9,452 nucleotides of DNA from an uncultured bacterium (GTDB lineage: Bacteria; Vulcanimicrobiota; CADAWZ01): the NCBI GenBank assembly GCA_949288455.1, contig CASEKF010000014.1, forward strand, positions 1 through 9,452, in the 5' to 3' direction. Positions 7,311 through 9,452 of the stretch are shown here, one piece after another. A program made the position numbers and the translations under genes. The notes below the pieces were generated by a model that was not told where the DNA came from, ran no database searches, and saw nothing but the letters and a program-made list of their open reading frames with translations. Numbering within the stretch: the first letter of the stretch is position 1; each line of letters opens with the position of its first letter.

Positions 7311-8060
7311 ATACTATGTCAAAATCCAAGCATTGCCGACGGGGCTCCAGGCAGAACCGAGAAGATAAATTACATATTCCGGAACAAAGGGTTAGCTCTC
7401 ACGGATTGTCACCTTACGCGAAAACAGCGCCGTCCAAGGCGAATAATTCCGCCGGGATGATACGGCAAAACCGCAAAAGCAAGCTTCGCGTCCGTGTTTG
7501 AACCGCCTTAACTGCCGATGCCGCGCGTCGCCAACCCCGCCGTAATAACCAACGGCAAATTCTGAAACGCCATATTCCAAAACGGGCGCTTTAACAGCAC
7601 TATACAATATCGCGCAAATTTCTTATAACGCTCTCCGCTTCCCCTTGAAAAAGCAAACTCAATTAACGGAATTGAAGCTGTTACTAAGCGCATCTTATAA
7701 TTGCGCAGAAAGCTTGATAGTTTGCATCAATAAACTCTGAAGCATGAGCGGCATAATCGAATTCTCAGCTAAACGACATCATCAGCGGAGAAGCCGCAGA
7801 GCCGCCGGTTCCGCAATCACGAAGCTACTAGACGCTCTTGAAATCATTATTGAGTATTTCTTCGATCTGTTCTCTTTCAGACTTCAAAAGTCGGTAGATC
7901 GGCCCGTTAGTCTCAGACCGTCGATACCATACCGTTTGCCGCCCAGTTCTCCGCTACCAGTACAATTTGCGGATGGCGATCAGAGTCAAGCCATGCAAGT
8001 TCGGATCCATGCAATCGGCGTATTTGTTAAACTCAAATGATACAATTTTTCTCATAGTAT
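7311..8060 (-). pseudogene. Decayed coding island, possibly the remnant of a small mobile element
   Basis: By my count 7321-8040 is about 48 % G+C, against about 17 % in blocks on both sides. That resembles former coding DNA in a genome with AT-rich spacers. No long frame survives. Coding-like minus-strand stretches are MRKIVSFEFNKYADCMDPN... (8055 to a TAG at 7956-7954), SETNGPIYRLL...LNNDF (7917-7831, closed by two TAGs) and an 'IPLIEFAFSRGSGERYKKF' frame (7693-7508), in different frames. Strand is uncertain. I cannot identify the parent protein. The island is bounded by ATACTATG at 7311-7318 and its inverse at 8053-8060; with the inner bases the match is 12 of 14 (ATACTATGnnAAAA). A 750-bp span with short inverted ends would suit a decayed insertion sequence, but no transposase motif or target duplication is visible. 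An unknown structured RNA is the alternative. Confidence 0.35.
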
Positions 8061-8426
8061 TTTTCTGCCTACAATTGAATTTTCATTATTTCCGCGTTAC
8101 GAAGCGCTGGGCGTTTCGGTTAATCAAGACTGCGTCAAGCATACTCGCAATAAAAACGCAATACTTATTGTTTATTGAAAGAATCTGCAATAAATTTAAA
8201 AAGGGTTTATATAAAAAAATAGAGAAAACAATTTACAAGCATAATTTCAACCAAACATTTAAAAAATTGTTAACAAAATTATATTTTTTTACTTTTAAAA
8301 AAGGATTTATTTAAGTAAAGGACAAATTCATTTTTTAGGATTATTTTAATTTGTAATGCTTTTATTTAGATGATATGCGGTTTTTTAACTAAGAGCAAAT
8401 AAAAAGCCGGCGGCAGAGGTATAAAA
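8061..8426. other. AT-rich intergenic region, no gene seen
   Basis: This region has no convincing gene on either strand. From 8161 to 8340 it is only about 17-20 % G+C, with many A and T runs, and the open frame that crosses it codes for Lys/Phe/Ile/Tyr-rich chance sequence. It presumably contains the promoter of the kinase-like gene. A weak TTGTAA-17-TATGCG pairing upstream of 8400 is the best I see, too poor to annotate. No tRNA or known RNA motif was recognised. Confidence 0.5.
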
Positions 8427-9452
8427 ATGTCCAATAATTATATAAACAGAGTATATTCCGATAGGTATAAAGTAACAGAGGAATTTCCTAGTCCGAATAA
8501 TTACGAATATTATTTTAAAGGAAGAGATTCAAAAACCGGCAAAGAGGTTCAATTAAGAATCATACCTATTGATAAGGATAATCCTGCGCTATTTGAACAA
8601 ACTCAAAAATTTATAGATAAAGAGCTCGCTATGCTAAGGAAGCTCCACCATCCGGGACTTCCGGTTTTTGTCGCAGACGCGTCGGACGCAAACGACGTCG
8701 TTATAATTACCGAATATAGAAAAGGGCAGCCGCTTGAAGAAATCTTAACTCCCAACGTTCAATTTTCCGAAGACGAAACATTGAAATTTCTAGGTAAAAT
8801 TTTGCCTATTATCAAATATCTGCATAGTCAGGATCCCCCGGTTATATATAGAGACCTTCAGCCCAAAAATATCTATATAGACGTTAACGGAGATTATTTT
8901 CTTACAAAATATGAAGCGGCCAGAACATATAAAGCCGACAAGGTAAAAGATACCGTAGTAGTATCTTCAAGAGGATACAATCCGCCGGAACAGGCTCTTG
9001 GCAAAGGCCAGTCTGATCCCAGAAGCGATATCTATTCCATCGGTATGATCATATTTCAAATGCTTACGGGAAAAGATCCCACCGCGTCGCTGATATTGCC
9101 TAAAATTTCAGATATAAGAAAAGACGTTTCTTCAATATGGACGACTCTAGTTTCAAAAGCGACGAATATAAAGCAAGACAAACGATATGCGTCGGTAGAC
9201 GAATTAATGACCGAATTACATAGAATTAAAACCGGTTCTCTAGATTACAATCCGGCTCAAGGGAGTATTGCCGGTATGACTCAATCTTCCGAGTCTCAAA
9301 CCTCCGCTCAATCCGGAGCGCCGCCAAGACCGGGAACACAGTCCGAGCCGCCAAGACCGGGAACACAGTCCGAGCCGCCAAGACCGGGAACACAGCATCC
9401 TTGCCGCCGACACTTCGGCAGTAAACCTGGCAGAAACACCAGACTCGATAAT
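8427..9452 (+). CDS. Ser/Thr kinase-fold protein, probable pseudokinase (3' end cut by contig edge)
   Basis: The frame is open for 342 codons to the contig end. ATG at 8427 has AGAGG at 8415-8419. Residues ~12-268 follow the bacterial Hanks-type kinase fold: helix-C Glu66 (DKELAMLRKLHHPGLP), VIYRDLQPKNI (139-149), GYNPPEQ (183-189), DPRSDIYSIG (197-206) and a last helix with KRYASVDELMTEL. Key residues are lost. The Gly-rich loop is EEFPSPNNYEYYFKG, without glycines until 32; the VAIK lysine is Arg44 (VQLR); the catalytic-loop Lys after HRD is Gln145; and the DFG motif is KYE (161-163). Only Asp143 and Asn148 remain. It is therefore probably catalytically dead and acts as a scaffold or regulator, perhaps binding a partner. 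The fold resembles the 'PPVIYRDLKP' kinases of cyanobacteria-like lineages. After residue ~270 comes a Gln/Ser-rich linker and 9-residue PPRPGTQSE repeats. No membrane segment is seen before the cut. Confidence 0.85.
   Translation, partial: MSNNYINRVYSDRYKVTEEFPSPNNYEYYFKGRDSKTGKEVQLRIIPIDKDNPALFEQTQKFIDKELAMLRKLHHPGLPVFVADASDANDVVIITEYRKGQPLEEILTPNVQFSEDETLKFLGKILPIIKYLHSQDPPVIYRDLQPKNIYIDVNGDYFLTKYEAARTYKADKVKDTVVVSSRGYNPPEQALGKGQSDPRSDIYSIGMIIFQMLTGKDPTASLILPKISDIRKDVSSIWTTLVSKATNIKQDKRYASVDELMTELHRIKTGSLDYNPAQGSIAGMTQSSESQTSAQSGAPPRPGTQSEPPRPGTQSEPPRPGTQHPCRRHFGSKPGRNTRLDN
9321..9395 (+). repeat. 27-bp coding tandem repeat (2.8 identical units)
   Basis: Units at 9321-9347, 9348-9374 and 9375-9395 (partial) are identical at the DNA level and code for PPRPGTQSE. 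Perfect identity means recent duplication or ongoing copy-number change, and the true number may be larger if the assembler collapsed copies. The proline-rich, positively charged unit looks like a flexible linker or a binding site for a proline-recognising partner. Confidence 0.9.

Noticed and set aside
7316-8060. Known structured RNA (RNase P, tmRNA, SRP RNA, group II intron) in the G+C-rich island
   Set aside because: None of the conserved core motifs of these RNAs was seen on either strand, though an unknown RNA cannot be excluded.
7744-8314. Plus-strand frames of 98 and 115 codons in the gene-poor region
   Set aside because: They lack ribosome sites, overlap each other in different frames, and the second runs through very AT-rich DNA with Lys/Phe/Ile-rich chance sequence.

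Overview
This 9.45 kb window looks like one contig of an uncultured bacterium rather than a piece of a finished genome. Both ends stop inside or just after tandem repeats within open genes, and the first ~40 bases are an odd G-rich (C-rich on +) tail. Genes are moderately AT-rich, intergenic DNA is very AT-rich (about 17-20 % G+C in places), starts are ATG or GTG with good Shine-Dalgarno sites, and the standard code is used. The kinase-like gene at the right end resembles the 'PPVIYRDL...PRSDIYSIG' kinases common in Cyanobacteria/Melainabacteria-type and other deep lineages. That is only a weak hint, and I cannot place the organism. Decayed genes in the middle suggest some genome erosion.

Layout. 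(1) 1-833, minus: a Ser/Lys-rich orphan gene open to the contig end, with 12-residue C-terminal repeats and a strong promoter. (2) 903-2120, minus: a two-gene operon with promoter and terminator, encoding a CYTH/triphosphate-tunnel protein and then a secreted DA1-like zinc metallopeptidase. (3) 2195-4043, plus: dihydrolipoamide dehydrogenase overlapping a gene for a secreted DUF4352-like protein. A perfect 23-bp hairpin follows between convergent genes. (4) 4127-6940, minus: a complete, normal uvrA. (5) 6989-8426: about 1.4 kb with no intact gene. It holds a broken small XRE-type regulator with its promoter, a ~750-bp G+C-richer island of broken reading frames bounded by short imperfect inverted repeats, and very AT-rich DNA. 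(6) 8427-9452, plus: a kinase-fold gene running off the contig. It lacks the ATP-binding Lys, the DFG Asp and the Gly loop, so it is probably a pseudokinase. It carries PPRPGTQSE repeats and a probable frameshift near the contig end.

The housekeeping parts (Lpd as the E3 subunit of 2-oxoacid dehydrogenase or glycine-cleavage complexes; UvrA as damage sensor of nucleotide excision repair) are ordinary. Nothing in the window forms a clear multigene new system. The items most worth a second look are the pseudokinase, the CYTH/DA1-like pair, the hairpin, and the decayed island with possible terminal inverted repeats.
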